Positions 1 to 12,005 of a DNA stretch of 64,000 bases are shown one piece after another. Below the pieces are notes generated by a model. The model searched no databases. It worked only from the letters and a program-made list of their open reading frames with translations, and was not told the origin of the DNA. Within the stretch, counting starts at the first letter, position 1; the number at the start of each line of letters is the position of its first letter. The DNA lies in assembly GCA_001414345.1 (NCBI GenBank), contig LLCB01000045.1, forward strand, positions 186,001-250,000, in the 5' to 3' direction. The translations under genes and the position numbers were made by a program. The DNA comes from Hymenoscyphus infarciens. Lineage: Eukaryota; Ascomycota; Leotiomycetes; Helotiales; Helotiaceae.

Positions 1-1421
1 AAGTTCAAAATGAATTTCACACGAGCGGAGCGATGTCTTGTCGAGTCCCGAGTCTCGAGTCTCGACCTTTTTTGTCGACCTCGTGACTTAAAATTACGCG
101 TAAGCCATGAATTACTTGTGAGTAAGCCATAGCTAAGTCGTAGGATTTCACGCCTCCCACCACAACGTTTCGACAAGTAAGCTACCAATCAACCTACTCC
201 TTACTCATGAGATTTTTAGCCCCCACCCTATCGTAGCAAATGAGCTGTCAAGTCTTTTGCTCGTCCCACCTCAAGAATGCGCTATCAAAAGTCGTAATAG
301 TACTCTAATTGGACCGCCAACAACCAACCAGCTTTTATTCGGGGGCTCGCGGTAGACTTTAAACTCAGTAAATAAATTGCCCGTTCGAACTTTTCAGTAC
401 TATGTGGAACCTGATTGTTCCAAAACCCCCGGGTCAATAATCCCAAACAGTTCTAAGTGTTTAAAGTATTCTACTTGAATCACCCATTAAAGTTAGGACA
501 ACGAGACCTAGGCAGCCTGAAGTATATTGCTACAACTCGTGTCATAATGATCAGTAAGATGCAAAAGGTAGGATTTTACAAGCAAGCTACCTATTGCAAG
601 AAAACTATGAAATTTCCAGTTAGCTTACTCTAATTCCCCACTTGCTCACAACCTACTAATCCGCAGCTTACAAGGAACCTAGCAAAACAAGTAATCTACC
701 AAGTTCCAACCAACTCACCTCAATTCACCTAACTCACCTCTCACCCAACTCTCTCCCCTTAGATTTCTCTCTTCCTCACTTCAACATAAAGAAGCCTCCC
801 ACCCCTCTTTTTTAAGACAACAAAATGATTACAGTAGTAAGTTAAAACCACAACTTGCACTCCTCCCAGAAACAAGTTCCCCTATAAACATATCAACCTC
901 TCCTCTTCAAGCTAGAACTATATTCCAACCCCACGCAGATTCGCCGTACCAGCAAAGCAAAGCAAAAGTACCTTCATGCACCCATTGCGCAGAAAAAACA
1001 TAGACAAACACACAGAAGTGGAATTCTTGAAAACGAGAAACAGTTTGGAAAACCCCGCACAAGTTACTGTGCATCATGGCTTGTATCTCGAGCAATCAGC
1101 CAAGAAGAGGTATAAAACACTATAGGTGGATAAGATGGGTTCACTTGATTGCCCCGTCACATCCTCATCCTACAGAGAACAGGTCATCCCACTTCTCTCA
1201 ACACAATTAAACCTTTGTCAGGGGGGGGGGGAGGTGACAAAAAGATGACTGAGAGTCTTGCACGCACTTTCTTCAAGTTCACAGGCCGAAAAATTGAAAA
1301 GCGCGTAAGCATCAGTTACCGAAACATTTAATTCCTCTCTTTATGATACACTGTATGCTCCTCTCCGTAATGCCACCAGGCACAAGAAGAGCTTCTAAAA
1401 TTACACTTCCACCACCTGCAT
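1..1421. other. gene-free left flank
   Basis: I see no coding region on either strand: open frames are short, lack recognisable protein and have no splice-joined extension. The stretch holds an 11-G run at 1221-1231 and, around 90-260, a degenerate motif family (GTAAGCCAT / TTACTTGTGAGTAAGC) that resembles sequence at 6840-7150. From 1340 on it is presumably the 3' UTR of the minus-strand rpn2 gene. Confidence 0.6.
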
Positions 1422-4400
1422 CTACTCCTCATCCTCCAAATCAGTAAAGTACTCGAAATCCCTTGGGCATTCCGCTTCCGCACCCCCTTCCTCATCCTCG
1501 TCAACAGCAGTCAACACCCCGGCGGCGGCAGCAGCTCCTGATGCCTCACCCGCAGCATCAGCCTGACGTCTCAAATTGAAAGACTCATTGCGCATATCCT
1601 CCAAGGTAGCGGGAGCAGCCGCCTTCTCAGTAGTAGCCTTCTTCAACTTCTCCTCAATGAGCACTTTCTCGTCCCCCGATTGCGTGTCGATGAGTAAGAT
1701 GACACCCCCCGTTGGCTTCTTGACAGGCTTGTATCGTCCAGCTGGGAAACTAACAAACTTGAGTTGAGCCGGGAGAACGCGCGACATATTCTCGATTTCA
1801 TATCCGACCTTCTCCTTTTCGAACTTCTTCTTGGCGAGCTCAGCGGGTGAGATGTCCTTATCGGCTTCTTCGCCTTCCTTCTTCTCGTCGGTCTTGGCTT
1901 CCTTGTCCTTGGCCTCCTCGTCTACATCCATCTTGTCACCGGAAGGAGCATTGATCTTTGGGGTTGTTGGTGTCTGGTCGACATCCATGCTCATGCTCTC
2001 GCGTCTCTGAGCTCGCTCCTTCTTTTGAGCACGTCGCTTAGCTTGAGCCGTGGTCGACAGAACAGCAGTAGCGATAGGTGTTGGTGCATCATCAGTCTTG
2101 ACTTCCGCCTCTGGAGGATAATCAAAGAGACTTGGTCGAGTAGCACTGTGGAACTTGAAGCTTGGGATATCGAGATCGTGGTCGAGCCCAATCATGGATG
2201 TTGGTGTGAAACTCAATGAGAGGAAGTGGGTGAATGGGAACCAATACCAGTATTGAATGAAGACGGCCATTCCAACAATACCTGCCATGTTGAGATTGCC
2301 AGTCTGGGTTTGTAAACCAATGGTGCAGTTTCGTCCTCCAGCATCGATTATACCCAATGCCAATGCAGCACCAAATTTGGTCATCGCATCCTCATGGCGA
2401 TCACCAACAATCTTCTTCATGGTCTTGCGAATCTCAGCAACCTTGGGGTTCATGACTTCGTTTTGTTGAACCATAATCATGGCAAGAGAGATCAACGCAC
2501 CCTGTCGCACAAAGTCGGTTGGGTCCTTGATCATGGGCTCAAGTAGGTCAATAGCCTCATCCAACCCGGTACCAGCACATGAAATACCAAGAGCCATTGC
2601 GGCTCCGTATCTGACGTGTGGGTTGTAAGATTCGGACAAAAGCTCGACCATACGAGGAACGCTGCCAGGCTTTCGGAAGAGAATGAATCCCAAACTCATG
2701 ACTGCGATTCGGCGCACATCATCATTGACATCGCTGACGGCAACGTGGAGGAGCTTTCGCACAGCCTTGTTGCTTCCAGTACCACAATAAGCCAATGCAA
2801 CAGTCATAATACCACCATATCTCAAAGTTGGATCTGGGTCGTTGAGAAGACCTTCGATGAGTTCGTCGGCGCCTTCTTGACGACCGTACATGATCAACGC
2901 CATACCGACAGCGAGACCACGCACACTCTTCTCGTGTTGTGTCTCGTGAGCATAGGTAATCATATCCTCCAAAGCCTTGATGTTACCAGTTCCAAGCATG
3001 ATGAGACCCATCGAAAGACCAACAGCTTCACCGTTAAGAGCAGAATCCGTGAAGAGTACTTTTGAAAGATCTTCGTAGATATCCACTGACCCTGTGGCCA
3101 TACCTGCAATACCCAATCCAAGTGCACCACCGTGTTGAATCACTTCCTCGGTTGCTTCTGTGAATTGTTCCTTCAGATATGGAAGTGCCTCAGCACCATG
3201 GTTGGCGTAGATCAGACCGTAAGCATACAAAGCACCACCCTGGCTGAAAATTGATCCTCCGAGGGATGCTCTTCTTGGTAAATAAGGTTCAAGCAGCTTT
3301 CGGCACTGGGTAAGATTTCCACGGTGGATAACACCAAGTGCAGCAGTGGCTGAGAATTTGGACCAGTTGACAGCCTTTCCGAGCCATTCCAGGTTGTCAC
3401 GGAAGAACTTGTCGTTGGTTGTACCTTGGTTCATGAAAGCATTGCAGAAAGTGACGGCAGTGTGGAAAATCGAATTTCTGCCCTCCAAACTATCTTTGAC
3501 CTTGTTCAAAATGCTCAAATCCGTGTGGTTGTTTCTATACAAGAATTCGAGGTTGAGTTTGATTGTTTCGCTACCGTCGAGGATCTTGCGTATCCTATCG
3601 AACACACCAAAGTGCTTGTCGGAAATGTTTTCTGGGTTTGGAGCTGGTGCACCGGCAGTCTCGTTTAATTCTCCAAGGAGTTGATCGGTTTCCGTAGCTA
3701 GCCAAACTATTAGTTGGGCGCTTGTTAATCAAGTTTTTGTACTTACGATTCTCCTTCTCCTCTGGCACCTCTTCCACCTTCAGTGGTAGTGATTTAATGA
3801 CCTTGGCAAGGAATTCTTGAGTTCCGTTATCGTAGAGATCGAAAGCTATCTGGTATGCGACTGCGGTTGAGTTCTGGTCGTCGTTTGCCTATTAAAGTGT
3901 CAGCCAAACCCAATATTTACAAGTAAATAGATCTCATACCACAAGTTTCTTCAGCATCGCCGAAGCCTCCTCATCCTGGTTCAGATAAACCACGCATTTG
4001 GCGATGGAAAAGTAGTCCGGGGTTGGAATGTCAGACAGGAGATCCAAGATCAGCCTCAAAATCTGCGTTCGAAGCCCTCTCTCTTGCACAACTCCCATGC
4101 AGATATCCAAGACATATTCCATCAGCTCCTCAGTGGGCCCAGCAGTAGCCTCGGTTTGTTTCCCACTGGATTTCTTCTCGTCATCTGCTGCGCGCTTGAT
4201 GACTCGGCGTAGAACCTCCAAGTTGCGTGCCTCAATCGCGATTCCAACAACCTGTCTATATCTACCCTCGCGTAAACATCCCTCGAAGAGTCTCTCGATA
4301 ACGTTTTCGAGCGCCGCGTGCTTTAGACGTTCGGGGATAACGGTAGAAAGTTGGGTTCCTTCCTGTACAGGTGCCTCCAGATTGTTTGTTGAAGCTCGGG

Positions 4401-4993
4401 AGAGGAGAGACTTTGAGGGTAAGGTCGATTGAGAGAAAGGGGTTGTTGGTGATGTCAAACCAGCAATCTTAGCCTGGGTCTCGGTTTCTTGTGCGAATGA
4501 TGTAGACAATGTGAGACTGGTGCTGTCTTGGGATTTTTCAGGGACTGCTTGTCGGGCGGCAGAAACGTTGATGTAGGTGTCGATACATTTGGAAATGATT
4601 GTCTCCTCGAATTCGCCTTGGTTGTTAAGCTTGAACAGATCACCTGCATCGAGGGCAAATGTCATGCTTTCATTGTACTCCTGGAGATGATAGTACACTT
4701 TCGATAACACTAGCGCAGCTAGTTGTCGTTCGGGGAAGGATTCATCTTCGTAGAGAGTCTCACTATCATCATCACACGTCAATACTAGAGCAAACAACTC
4801 CAGGGGATTTATCCTCCTGGGCTTGCAAGTCAGGTAGAGGGTAGACCACTCACATTTGACCAACTGAATCTGCCACCTCAGTCCACAGGGTGTCGATGTC
4901 ATCGTTCAATGTTTGAAGCGCAAACACCTTGAGTTCAGGTTCCTCGTCCGAGAGAAACCCAAGGACTCCGGAGGCTGAGGTGAGGCCTGGCAT
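1422..4993 (-). CDS. rpn2: 26S proteasome regulatory subunit Rpn2 (PSMD1)
   Basis: Rpn2 is the large toroidal scaffold of the 19S base; it docks Rpn13 and deubiquitinase partners and sits on the ATPase ring. Model: exons 4854-4993, 3940-4762, 3747-3888, 1422-3697 (phases close exactly, 1126 codons plus stop). The start ATG (4993) opens MPGLTSASGVLGFLSDEEPE, the typical Rpn2 N-terminus. The middle (about residues 470-880) carries the repeating Gly/Ala-rich proteasome/cyclosome (PC) repeats, such as GEAVGLSMGLIMLG and RYGAAMALGIS. The tail from about residue 900 is a charged Lys/Glu (KEKE-like) region followed by a conserved C-terminal block ending FEYFTDLEDEE. It is longer than yeast Rpn2 (945 aa), as I expect for filamentous fungi, mainly through linker and KEKE insertions. 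Introns are 91, 51 and 49 bp. It is transcribed divergently from the EF-hand gene. Identification is secure; exact splice sites are inferred by eye. Confidence 0.95.
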
Positions 4994-5429
4994 GATGGAG
5001 ATGCTGGAAGTTGAGTGACGGGAATTAGGGTGGAATGGAATGGATGTGATGGAGAGTTGGTAGAATTGTTAGTCTTGATGATCCAGAATCTAACGTGTTG
5101 ATTTGCGTTTCCACTGCTTCAGCCAGAGAGCGCCAGGCACAGCTGTCAACGCAAGCGCATGCTAAAGCGCGGGCCGAAAAAAAGAGCTGCGTGACTGCCT
5201 CAGGCACAGATTCACCGTTAATCACCTGATAAGGCGTTTGAAGCGCTTTGTTTACTGGCTGTACTCAAGTATTTACAAATGCAACACCATCACAAGTTCT
5301 TCTATTGCACGAACAATTGCCCCAGAGCACAATCAGCATACACTGAAAGTTGCCAACATTGCGAAATATCCTGAGTTGTTTGCCAATATCCCCAAGCTCC
5401 CGTAATTGCTCTGCAAAACAAGCGTAACC
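4994..5429. promoter_or_regulatory. divergent intergenic promoter, rpn2 / EF-hand gene
   Basis: About 435 bp separate the two divergent start codons, so both promoters must lie here. I see no clear TATA box and no yeast-type proteasome element (GGTGGCAAA) upstream of rpn2. The function is inferred from position only. Confidence 0.5.
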
Positions 5430-6456
5430 ATGGTACGTCTCCATCGCGACTTCTCCAACTTCTCCACAATACCACCTATCCGAAAAAGCCAACCTTGAGA
5501 CTAACCACTCCCTCAAGTCAATGTCATATAAACCTTCCCCTCTCTCCTACGGCTCGCCGCGAGCGTCTCCCTTCCGCAGACCAGAGAGTCCCGCATCTCC
5601 TTCTCCCCTCAGACAATCGACGCCTACTCCCTCCCCCACTAAGATGGCAACAGTCTCAACAACGCCTTCAAGATTTGCGCAAAACTCGACACCAACAGAG
5701 ATGAAATCAGACTCGGATTCTTGGACACCTAGAGGATTGGCGGCATTCGCTACATCATCACCGAAATCGCAAAGAAGGGAACGAGATACTTCTCCCACAC
5801 CAGTGAGGGGGGCTAATAGTCCTGGATTCGGAGGGATGCTCACCAACAGACACAACGCGGTAGACGCAAGTGGTGCACTATCAAAACTCCAACCCGCACA
5901 AGTCCGAGAATTGCGGGAAGGCTTCCAGATTCTGGACAGAGATAGTGACGGACAAGTTGGAAGGGAGGATGTCGCTGACATGTTAACACAATTGGGTATG
6001 GCACCCTAACCCATTTCTAACTCTCATAACTAACACTTCCATAAAGGATTGTCAGCGAATGCTTCAGATATAACATCCTTCTTCCCCCCCTCAACATCCC
6101 AAACCATCACCCTCCCCGCATTTCTAAACTCCGTCGCACCCCTCCTCGCCTCGCTCTCCCCATCCCCAGAAATGCTCTCCGCCTTCTCCGCATTCGACGA
6201 GGATGACAGCGGACAAATCGATCTCGCCGAACTTCGGGATGCCCTCCTACACACCGCGCCTGAACCGGGCGAGAAAGCCTTGACGGAGCGGGAGATTGAT
6301 AAAGTAATGGCAGGTTTTACATCACGAAGGGCATTTGGAAAACATTCCGGTGGGGGAATGGGGAAACGCGGGGAGGTGTTCAAGTATCAGGAGTTTGTTG
6401 GGAGTGTTGCTGGGGGTGCTAGTATTGATGAGAAAGGAGAGAAGGATGATGAATGA
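5430..6456 (+). CDS. EF-hand protein, myosin regulatory light chain-like
   Basis: This is a calmodulin-superfamily protein, most like myosin regulatory light chains (Rlc1/Cdc4 type) that bind myosin IQ motifs in the cytokinetic ring. Residues 1-110 are Ser/Pro-rich and low complexity, as expected of a phosphorylatable N-terminal extension. A first EF-hand loop (DRDSDGQVGRED, about residue 141) and a later canonical loop (DEDDSGQIDLAE, Asp1/Asp3/Ser5/Asp9/Glu12) are visible; the other two hands are degenerate. Exons are 5518-5995 and 6047-6456, joined through a GTATGG...CATAAAG intron with a CTAAC branch point. The initiator is uncertain. ATG 5521 gives 294 aa. Alternatively ATG 5430-5432 is followed at once by GTACGT, and an intron ending at 5517 with a CTAAC branch point splices it in frame (296 aa). 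I favour the second model. The family call is moderate; a generic calmodulin-like protein is the alternative. Confidence 0.8.
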
Positions 6457-7498
6457 TGGTTGGGGTGAGGAATATGGATACATACAGGAAAGGAATGGGT
6501 AAGGATAAGGATGGGGGTGGTGTAATCGCATGGCAGGCGTTATATTTTGTTGGTTTATGAATATGATGGCTGTATCATTATGTAACCAGTGGTCTTGATT
6601 AATTTACTTGGGCATTGCAACACACATGTGATCTTGTTTGTACTCGCCGGCGCCAGAAGCCCGAGTGTAAATCCAAAGAATTTAACAGCCCTGAACAGAT
6701 CTGGGGTGAGAACCTATATGCTAGCTAGGATTCACGCCTCTCTTGTTCGGACTTCTCGCCCCGACGAGTATCTTCCGGACGTCGAGCTAAATATTTTTTC
6801 TTGGTGGAAGTGGAGGGGGAAAAGGAAAATTGAATTGAATGTTGGTCGGTTACTCGTAGCTTACTCAATGTGAGGGCCTCGCCAAAAATTGCCAAGTAAG
6901 CTGTAAATCTAAAGCTAACCGATGAAGAATGAGGTGCTTGTAATTCTGTAACTTACTCACACAATTATCTGGTGTGGGGGCCAAATGACTTAAGTCATGG
7001 CTTACCTCGCAAAAAAATTCAATAGCTTATAACTTTTTCAGCCTACTCGTACATATATGGTGGGAGCCAGAAATTCTTACGAATAAGCTGTGGATTACTT
7101 GTAGGTTGGTAGTTTACTCACGAGTAACTCATGGCTTTAACTCTTTTGGGGGTTTTTTTTAAATCTCAATCAACCATTTCTCTTTCGGTACGAACATGAT
7201 GTTTTTACTGCCGCTTTTACTGTCCACCACGAGGTCGGCAAACTTTTATTATACTTTGTAAAAGTATGCCGTCAACGTGTAGTAAGTGAATTCTTTTGAA
7301 TTTCTCTCTTATGGTTTATATATTTACAGAAAGAAGCAATAATCTCCGATTCTCCGAGCCAGCATGTCGTTGGCGCACAGTTTCGGCTTCAAGGCTGTAA
7401 ATAGAGTTCTGTTCACACGAGGACCGTCTTTAGTAGAGAGAAACAAACATTCAACCTCCTCGCTTAGACTTTCAAACACCCCTTATAAAAGAGAACCC
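6457..7498. other. gene-free interval with degenerate repeat motifs
   Basis: No protein-coding signal beyond short chance frames. The part from about 6840 to 7150 contains repeated TTACTCACGAGTAA-like and GTAAGC motifs and a 14-bp perfect palindrome ATGACTTAAGTCAT near 6985, resembling the start of the window. It may be a worn repeat. Confidence 0.5.
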
Positions 7499-8150
7499 CT
7501 AACCCCTCTCCACACCCCCAACCAACCATCCATCCCTCTTCAAGTCTCCCTCAAACACCTCATCTATAACCCCCAAATCCACATCCCTCATCTCAGGCAA
7601 AAACCAATAAACCACACACCCCAAAACCCCCACACCCTCCGCAACATAAGATGTCGCCTCCTTTCCGGCAACCTCCTGGATAGGTGTAAAAACTTGCGTT
7701 CTAACCGCCGCACCCGCTTTCCCAAACCCAGCGCTAATCCCATAGGCCACGCCCCTAATTGCCGCAGGAAAACTCTCCACGGACATTAGCCCAATAGTCG
7801 CTCCAGGTCCCATATGTCCAAAGGCTTGCATGAAACCGTAGAGGATTACGAAAAAGGGGATTAGGGAGGAGTTGGTGGTTAGTGGGGTAATAGAAGCCAC
7901 TGATAAAAAAAAACTTTGACTATGTAGCCGGAGAAACCTAGGATTCCAGTCTATCGGCGCCTGAGTTTATTAACGAGGAATATTTTAACGAGTATACTGG
8001 GGACGGGGTAGAGAGCGAGGATTAGTTGCTAAACTGCGACGGTGTGGATGTTTTTCTCTGGAACGATGGAGTTTATGGTCGCTGTACTTATAGCTGAGTT
8101 TGGAAAAATCATAAAATCGTATAGGAAAAAGCTGTACTCGTTCCTACCTA
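7499..8150 (-). pseudogene. remnant of an MFS phosphate/glycerophosphodiester (Git1-like) transporter
   Basis: The last 133 codons (7499-7900) read as the C-terminal third of a major facilitator transporter of the Git1/phosphate:H+ symporter type: FFVILYGFMQAFG, GPGATIGLMSVESFPAAIRG, GISAGFGKAGAAV. Just upstream the same protein continues in another frame (VNKLRRR, TGILGFSGYIV, about 7920-8110), with a TAG in place of a codon before TGILG and another TAG where the family has Trp before QL. A run of nine T lies at the frame change (about 7906-7914). Nothing recognisable as the N-terminal half is present. I therefore call it a truncated, frameshifted remnant. The Trp-to-TAG change on the coding strand is CpC/CpA-to-T on the other, compatible with RIP. 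The upstream boundary is approximate. Confidence 0.8.
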
Positions 8151-9076
8151 GTAATCGTAAAAGACATTTCTTCTGTTTTACTCGGATCCGTCATCCAACA
8201 TAGCGATACATGGTTTACGATCAACAATCTTACGTGTGATCTTATAACCTTGTCTCTGGATATTCTTCCGATCACTCCTCTCCCATGATTTCGCAACCTA
8301 CTCAGTGAATAATTCTGGATCGGAATCCTTCCCGCTGTTAACTTACACGAGTGGTAGATGATCAACTTCTGTGTAAGGCACAAAAAATGCTGCCATAACT
8401 CTTCTTATAGAAGCAAAAGAACAGTGAGGGAGATTTTGTGTAATAAGCAAAACCAGCCCCAGATAATAGGATATAAACAACGCGAGGCAAGCCACTTGAG
8501 TCCACGTTTTTTTTTTGCAGTGGTTATCGACATCGTAATCCTCAATCCTCTACAAACACAAAAAGCTCTCTAGTTTAGCTACTTCGACACACCACAAACA
8601 GAATATTGTCTCCCAAATCTCTCACCTTGGTTATAGAAAGCGAAACCGACAGTCCTTTGGGGAATTTCGCTATTGACTGAGCTTTTTTTGCTGAAACGAA
8701 AGGAACTTATTTTCGGTCGATCTCAGCGCACTATGCGGGAGCCAAAAGCTCCAGTGAGGTTCTTACTTTGCGTAGATATCTAAGGTGTACTAATCTGAAA
8801 CTCTAGGAGCACCCTATCAGTTCTTTACCGTTTACGATTCGAGAGAATTTTGAAAAATCCCAGAAGTTCTATGTCCAAATAATTTCGAAATTCAGTCCTG
8901 TAGTCACTCGAGCGAGAGATTACAAATCATAAAAAAGAACTATCAAGTTACCTGTCATCATAGGTCGTGATGAAAATTTCCATTCAAAATGTAAAGTGGG
9001 TATAAGCAAAAGAAAGGCCAGTTGTCTATGTAAAAGTGTTAAAAAATGCCAAAGCAACCATAGATCCATTATTTCC
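8151..9076. other. gene-free interval
   Basis: No supported gene on either strand. The left part may include further unrecognisable pieces of the decayed transporter; the right part adjoins the 3' end of the aspartic protease gene and probably holds its UTR. Confidence 0.5.
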
Positions 9077-10689
9077 TCAAAATACAAACCACCCACCCCC
9101 CAAAGCAACAAGCGACCCTGAAATTCCTAAAACCACCAAAGCCCCACCATCAAACTCCCTTCTCACCAACCCCACGGCATTACTTTTCGAGGCATTAGAA
9201 GTCCCAGCAGGGGTTGGACCAGTACTTGAACTGCCTCCAGTCTTCGGTCCTACACCCGGAGAACCCCCAATAGCAGTCTGTGTAACACCAGCACTACTAG
9301 CAACCCCACTAGCTTGAGGGATCCTCGTCGCATCAGCCTGGAACTCAACGATTGAACTAGTGGTGGAATTGAAATTCGTCTGTGCTAAACCAACAAGGTT
9401 GCTATCTAAATCATAAACCACGTACGCGGAACGTAGAAATGTGTCGCCCAGGATAGAAGGTTCCTTCCCTTGGTTTGGGAAAATCCCAAAACCGCAGGTG
9501 GAGGGGAATGGGGTTGGTGGTAGATCTTCCTCGGTGATGTTGAGGAGGCTGTTAAGGGAGAAGACTAGTTCGTCGATGGGGACGTAGATTTGGATTCCAC
9601 TTGGGCCGCCGAATCCGTAGTTAAAGGTTAGTTTTTGGGATTGGCTTAGGATTGCGCAGTCAATGAAGACTAGACCCGTATCTTCCGTATCGTCGATTGC
9701 GTTTATGGCGCTGTAAATGGTCTTCACCAGGGTGCTGGGGAGATAAGAGAATGTGGTGCCGGAGTCGAGAAGCACGGGTTCTTTGTAGGTTGCGGAGGTC
9801 AGGTTGGCGATGTTTCCTAGTTGACCGGTTATACTGAAAGATGTCAGAACTACTGCTAGCTCTGCGTATACGATTGTGCCGTTGGGTAAGGAGCTTGGGA
9901 CTACGGGGAGTTGGAATAGATTTCCTTTGAATTTGTCGGTGTCCATGCCGCCGAATATTATTGAGCCCGTAGAAGCTTCTAAATCGTTCAGGTATAAACT
10001 GTAGGCTTTTCGGTTGATCACCTTTGCGCTCACCATTTTTTCAATGACGCTGGGGTATTTGAAGGGTGGAACAACATTCTTTTTCGATTGTGAGGCTTGG
10101 TTGGTGGCATAACCAATTCCCATTAATCCAGACCCAATTGTGCTCTTGTGTGCTAGTCCCATTTGTACTGTGTCTATTGTGGCCCCACTGACACTAATTG
10201 TATCTATCATGTAGTCCCCGAATGCCCCGCTTCGGTCGAGGTATGTTATGTTGAATTGGTTCTTGTTTGTGAGCTTATACGTAGAGGACTTTGAGGAGGT
10301 ATCTAATTCAACATCCCAATCAGTAAATAGCTTCAAGATAGAAGAGAAAACTCACAAGTAGTTCCACATCCCCCAAGATGAACCCGCTGAAGTCTTGGGT
10401 TTGAGCATAAATCCGCGGCAGAGTCCAATACCCAAACGTCACTCGAGCCTGTGTCGAGAAAGAGCCTCTGCGGCTGAGGCGGGGTCCCAATATCAATCTC
10501 TATGTAATATGACCCTCTTGTGATATTGTTGAACAGACTCGAAGTGATCATCGCTCGGGATTCCAAATCTCGTTTGTCGGTCTCTGCTGAGAATTGCGGT
10601 GCTCGTGCAATATCCAGGGTAACAACCGCGAGCACATAACTGCTCAACCCCGCTATCAATAGGAGCGGGGAAAATGAAGCTATCCACAT
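9077..10689 (-). CDS. GPI-anchored yapsin-like aspartic protease
   Basis: A secreted pepsin-family (A1) protease, predicted to sit on the plasma membrane or cell wall and trim surface or secreted proteins at acidic pH. Exons 10356-10689 and 9077-10302 joined by a 53-bp GTGAGT...TTAG intron give 519 aa in frame. Residues 1-21 form a signal peptide (hydrophobic PLLLIAGLSSYVLA), followed by a propeptide with KR and SR pairs. Both catalytic signatures are present: DTGSSDVW (Asp79) and LDSGTTFSYLP (Asp291). Late motifs SILGDTFLRSAYVVYD and GLAQ are typical of the fold. The C-terminus is Ser/Gly/Thr-rich and ends in a hydrophobic tail (ALVVLGISGSLVALGGG) that looks like a GPI-attachment signal. It lies alone between gene-poor stretches. 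Family call secure; substrate unknown. Confidence 0.93.
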
Positions 10690-12005
10690 CCTCGTAACTC
10701 TTTCTCTCGCGGCAGGCGCAGGTCAGGAAGAAAATGGTGGCGATGTCTCGAGCAGGAAAAATTGTGATTATGACAAACGGTAAAAATGGAAGGTACCGCT
10801 CAGCTGTCAACGAGAACTGGCGCACGAACGGACAGACTTCCAACTGAAAGACGAGGAGAAACTTGACGAGTCCATAACAAATAGAAACGAACTCACGATA
10901 CCTGAATCCCCATACGTAAGAAGGAAAAGAAGTTGAACCGCAGCTGCCTGATGCCCAGATCCAGATCCAGATGCATAGGTAGTGGCGTACTCGTCTCCCC
11001 TTCAATTGCTTCAAATGCAACATGACATGCCGCAATTATTGCTCCAATCCTTGTTGGAAGCCGAGGTCGAGACAATTCCATAGACAGTGATAGGCTCAGA
11101 TTATGTGCGGCTGACCGCCTCTCATCTGCGGCCCGCGTTATAATACAGCTTGGTGGAAAACGAATCAATTCTTGTGTAAAGATACTTCTCTCCTTTGAAA
11201 ACGAGAAGCGGAAGTATATACACGCTTGTGTTTTGCCTGACTAAATATCTTGTCAGGTAAGAAAATATATTTTGAGTTTGGAGGTTCTGTTTTGAAGATG
11301 AGAGAATGCTTGATCACGTGTATCCCGATAAGCCCCTTCGCCTGTTTTGGAAGAAAAAAGCAAATACAAATTTGTCTCCATGCAGCTTCTTCCCATGGAA
11401 AGAGATACTTTACACACTATCAAAACCAAAGCATTACAACACAATTCCCAACCCATCCTAAAAATGAATACATTTCCTCATGTGCATCCTACTTCGTAAT
11501 TCTATCGCCCAAAACCCACATCACATCACGTCAAAAATCGTCCCTACTTCATAACCTGGTTCCGGGTCTAGTCCCATCATTCAAACATCTTCGTAGATTC
11601 CTCATACATCCATCCATCCATCTGGTCCGTTTCAAAACGCCATTTCCCAAGAGAAAAACAATGCAGACTTTTCCTAAAGACAGATGACCAACCCCACCGT
11701 TTTTGAAAGATGATTCCTCCTTTCTTTTCCCTTCTACTGCGCACTGCCTATCATGGTTATGGAGTCTCCAACGTTCCCTAACAAATGAAAATCCCAGAGC
11801 TCGGGTTGTGGTGGTAAAAGAGAGGATAGGACCCAAAAAGAAAACGGATAATGAACCACATCCCCAATTCCCATCCCGCCGGTCGTAGTACTCGTAAACA
11901 AAACTTTCGCGTCCCAATTCCCATTTCTCCCATCATGATGTAAGCGGAAAACACAAAAACCAAAGAAAAAACCAAAGAAAAAACTTTTCATCCCGATTTC
12001 AAAAA
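10690..12005. other. intergenic interval between protease and hypothetical gene
   Basis: Contains the promoter of the minus-strand protease and the 3' flank of the next minus-strand gene. Open frames here have no recognisable protein or splice continuation. I see no RNA gene. Confidence 0.5.
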
